DNA of 8,136 nucleotides from an uncultured Prevotella sp. Lineage in GTDB: Bacteria > Bacteroidota > Bacteroidia > Bacteroidales > Bacteroidaceae. The first letter of the stretch is position 1. Every line of letters starts with the position of its first letter. Of this stretch, positions 6,494 through 8,136 are shown one piece after another. Below the pieces are notes generated by a model that saw nothing but the letters and a program-made list of their open reading frames with translations, had not been told where the DNA came from and searched no databases. The position numbers were made by a program, and so were the translations under genes. The stretch covers positions 1 to 8,136 of the forward strand of contig CALGHW010000073.1 of NCBI GenBank assembly GCA_937916075.1, in the 5' to 3' direction.

Positions 6494-8047
6494 ATGAAAA
6501 AGTCAACGATTTGGGCAACCGTGATGGGACTCTCGTTCCTCGGACTGCTCTATCTTCAGCTCTCCTATATCGAGGAGATGGCCAAAATGAAGAAAGAGCA
6601 GTTTGACGAATCTGTCAACCGCAGTCTCTATCAGGCCTCCCGCAACCTGGAGGTCAACGAGACCCTGCGCTATCTCGAAAAGGATGTCAACGAGACCGAA
6701 CGCCGGGCCTTCAAGCAAGACTCCGTGATGAGCCGCTCGGGCAAGCTGAACGACGTGGTGCAACACTCCCACCAATACGCCGTCACGGGCAAGGACGGAA
6801 CGGTGTACTCCTCGTTCCAACTGAAGACCATCACCACCAAGCCTTCCACAATACCCAAGGCCATGATACTGCGGTCGGACAAGAACACCCTCAACGAGGC
6901 GTCTAAATCGCTGCAGGAGATTGTGCGCAACCGCTACGTCTACCAGAAAGCCCTGCTCGACGAGGTGGTTTACAACATCCTCTATACCGCCAGCGACAAG
7001 CCGCTCAAGGAGCGCATCAACTTCAAGCTGCTCGACCAGGACATCCGCGCCGAACTGCTCAACAACGGCATCAATATACCCTACCACTTCACGGTATCGA
7101 CAGCCGACGGACGAGAGGTATACCGCTGTCCCGAATACACCAGCGAGGGAGAGGAATACACCTACTCACAGGTGCTCTTCCGCAATGACCCCTCTTCCAA
7201 GATGGGCGTGGTGAAGATACACTTCCCCGACATCAACAGCTATATCTTCTCCAGCATCCGGTTTATGATACCCTCGGTTGTGTTTACACTGGTGCTGCTC
7301 GTCACGTTTATCTTCACCATCGTGATTATCTTCCGCCAAAAGCGATATACGGAAATCAAGAACGACTTCGTGAACAACATGACCCACGAGCTGAAGACTC
7401 CAATCGCCAGTATCTCGCTGGCCGCACAGATGCTCAACGACGCCAGCGTCAACAAGAGCCCGGCCATGATGCAACACCTGGGCGGAGTCATCAACGACGA
7501 GTCGAAACGCCTGCGCTTCCTCGTGGAGAAGGTGCTCCAGATGTCGATGTTCGACCGCAAGAAAGCGGTGTTCAAGAAAAAAGAACTCGACCTCAACGAA
7601 ATGGTGGAGAACACTGCCAACTCGTTCAGCCTGCGCGTGGAGCACACCGGCGGCAAGATTTATACGGACATCGAAGCCATCGACTCCACCATCTATGTGG
7701 ACGAGATGCACTTCCAGAACGTTATCTTCAACCTGATGGACAATGCCGTGAAATACCGCAACCCGGACAAACCGCTCGACATCTATATGAAGACTTGGAA
7801 TGACAATGAGCACCTCTATCTCTCCATCCGCGACACAGGCATGGGCATCAAAAAGGACAACCTGAAGAAAATCTTCGAGAAGTTCTACCGCGTGCACACC
7901 GGCAACCTGCATGACGCCAAGGGATTCGGCCTCGGACTGGCCTACGTCAAGAAGATAGTAGACCTGCACAAGGGCGACATCAAGGTGGAAAGCGAGTTTG
8001 GCAAAGGCACCACCTTCACCATCTCGCTGCCCGTCATCAAGGATTAG
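6494..8047 (+). CDS. rprX: Sensor histidine kinase, RprX type
   Basis: 517 residues, about the size I recall for RprX of Bacteroides. Transmembrane helix 1 spans about residues 5-22, an extracytoplasmic sensor region runs ~25-252, and transmembrane helix 2 covers ~257-280 (FMIPSVVFTLVLLVTF and on). The HisKA dimerisation domain follows, with the phospho-accepting H298 in NNMTHELKTPI. The HATPase domain has the N box (IFNLMDNAVKY, N413 and N417), G1 box (DTGMGI, D447), F box (IFEKFYRV) and G2 box (GFGLGLAYV, 477-485). All catalytic motifs are intact. It would autophosphorylate H298 and pass the phosphate to a response regulator, probably encoded next. The N-terminus (MKKSTIW, MGLSFLGLLYLQ, SYIEEMAKM) resembles RprX as I remember it, which supports both name and start. 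PorY of Porphyromonas is a related alternative. The stimulus is unknown. A hairpin and a separate promoter set it apart from the A-B cassettes upstream. Confidence 0.9.
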   Translation: MKKSTIWATVMGLSFLGLLYLQLSYIEEMAKMKKEQFDESVNRSLYQASRNLEVNETLRYLEKDVNETERRAFKQDSVMSRSGKLNDVVQHSHQYAVTGKDGTVYSSFQLKTITTKPSTIPKAMILRSDKNTLNEASKSLQEIVRNRYVYQKALLDEVVYNILYTASDKPLKERINFKLLDQDIRAELLNNGINIPYHFTVSTADGREVYRCPEYTSEGEEYTYSQVLFRNDPSSKMGVVKIHFPDINSYIFSSIRFMIPSVVFTLVLLVTFIFTIVIIFRQKRYTEIKNDFVNNMTHELKTPIASISLAAQMLNDASVNKSPAMMQHLGGVINDESKRLRFLVEKVLQMSMFDRKKAVFKKKELDLNEMVENTANSFSLRVEHTGGKIYTDIEAIDSTIYVDEMHFQNVIFNLMDNAVKYRNPDKPLDIYMKTWNDNEHLYLSIRDTGMGIKKDNLKKIFEKFYRVHTGNLHDAKGFGLGLAYVKKIVDLHKGDIKVESEFGKGTTFTISLPVIKD

Positions 8048-8127
8048 CGCGGGGAGAGCATACGGCGAAACAGCCAATATAAAAGAAAAACAAATAATAA
8101 GTAACCACTAATAAACAGAAAAAGATT

Positions 8128-8136
8128 ATGGAAGAG
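8128..8136 (+). CDS. rprY: Start of a probable response regulator (rprY), cut by the window edge
   Basis: Only ATG GAA GAG (M-E-E) is visible, 80 bases after the kinase stop and preceded by an AT-rich stretch (AACAGAAAAAGATT) typical of starts in this phylum. In Bacteroides rprX is followed by rprY, whose product as I recall also begins MEE. The call rests on this context and three codons, nothing more. No terminator is seen in 8048-8127, which fits co-transcription with the kinase. Confidence 0.45.

Noticed and set aside
6385..6606. Small + strand open frame overlapping the hairpin and the kinase start.
   Set aside because: It begins within the hairpin and reads out of frame through the strongly supported kinase gene.
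6494..8047. Kinase as a dedicated partner of the A-B cassettes.
   Set aside because: It has its own promoter and a hairpin separates it from B2; RprX-type kinases occur widely without such neighbours, so adjacency alone is weak evidence.

Overview
The window looks like chromosomal DNA of a Bacteroidales bacterium, most likely Prevotella or a close relative. The reasons are the protein families present (Omp28-like proteins with a thioredoxin motif, secreted proteins ending in a short 'DLSGR' tail, and an RprX-type histidine kinase), starts without Shine-Dalgarno sequences, promoter elements of the Bacteroidetes form TTTG / TAnnTTTG, and fairly GC-rich coding sequence with AT-rich gaps. The genus is an inference. 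All genes lie on the + strand.

Layout: 1-6337 holds a two-gene cassette present twice in tandem. Gene A is a secreted, cysteine-free, beta-rich protein of unknown function. Gene B is a 622-residue secreted protein with a CxxC thioredoxin-like (Omp28-type) domain. The order is A1 (3' part only, 1-612), B1 (650-2518), A2 (2798-4360), B2 (4469-6337). The two B proteins have identical length and the CxxC cysteines at the same residue numbers, 320 and 323. All four proteins end in a related tail that resembles the end of type IX secretion sorting domains. A fresh promoter precedes A2, so the two cassettes are probably separate transcription units.

The non-coding architecture is the most striking part. 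Each A-to-B junction carries a hairpin, and each B gene is followed by a longer one. At the first junction a near-ideal intrinsic terminator (10-bp perfect stem, 5-nt loop, six T) lies inside the signal-peptide codons of B1. This suggests attenuation or translation-coupled control of B relative to A. After B1, the T-tract of a two-part hairpin overlaps the -33 element of the A2 promoter.

From 6494 the window changes to a two-component system: a complete histidine kinase (probably rprX) and, at the right edge, the first three codons of what is probably its response regulator rprY. The kinase has a TATCTTTG -7 element only 5 nt before its ATG, which suggests a nearly leaderless mRNA. Its upstream region holds a spaced 11-bp direct repeat. 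No RNA genes, insertion sequences or CRISPR arrays were seen.
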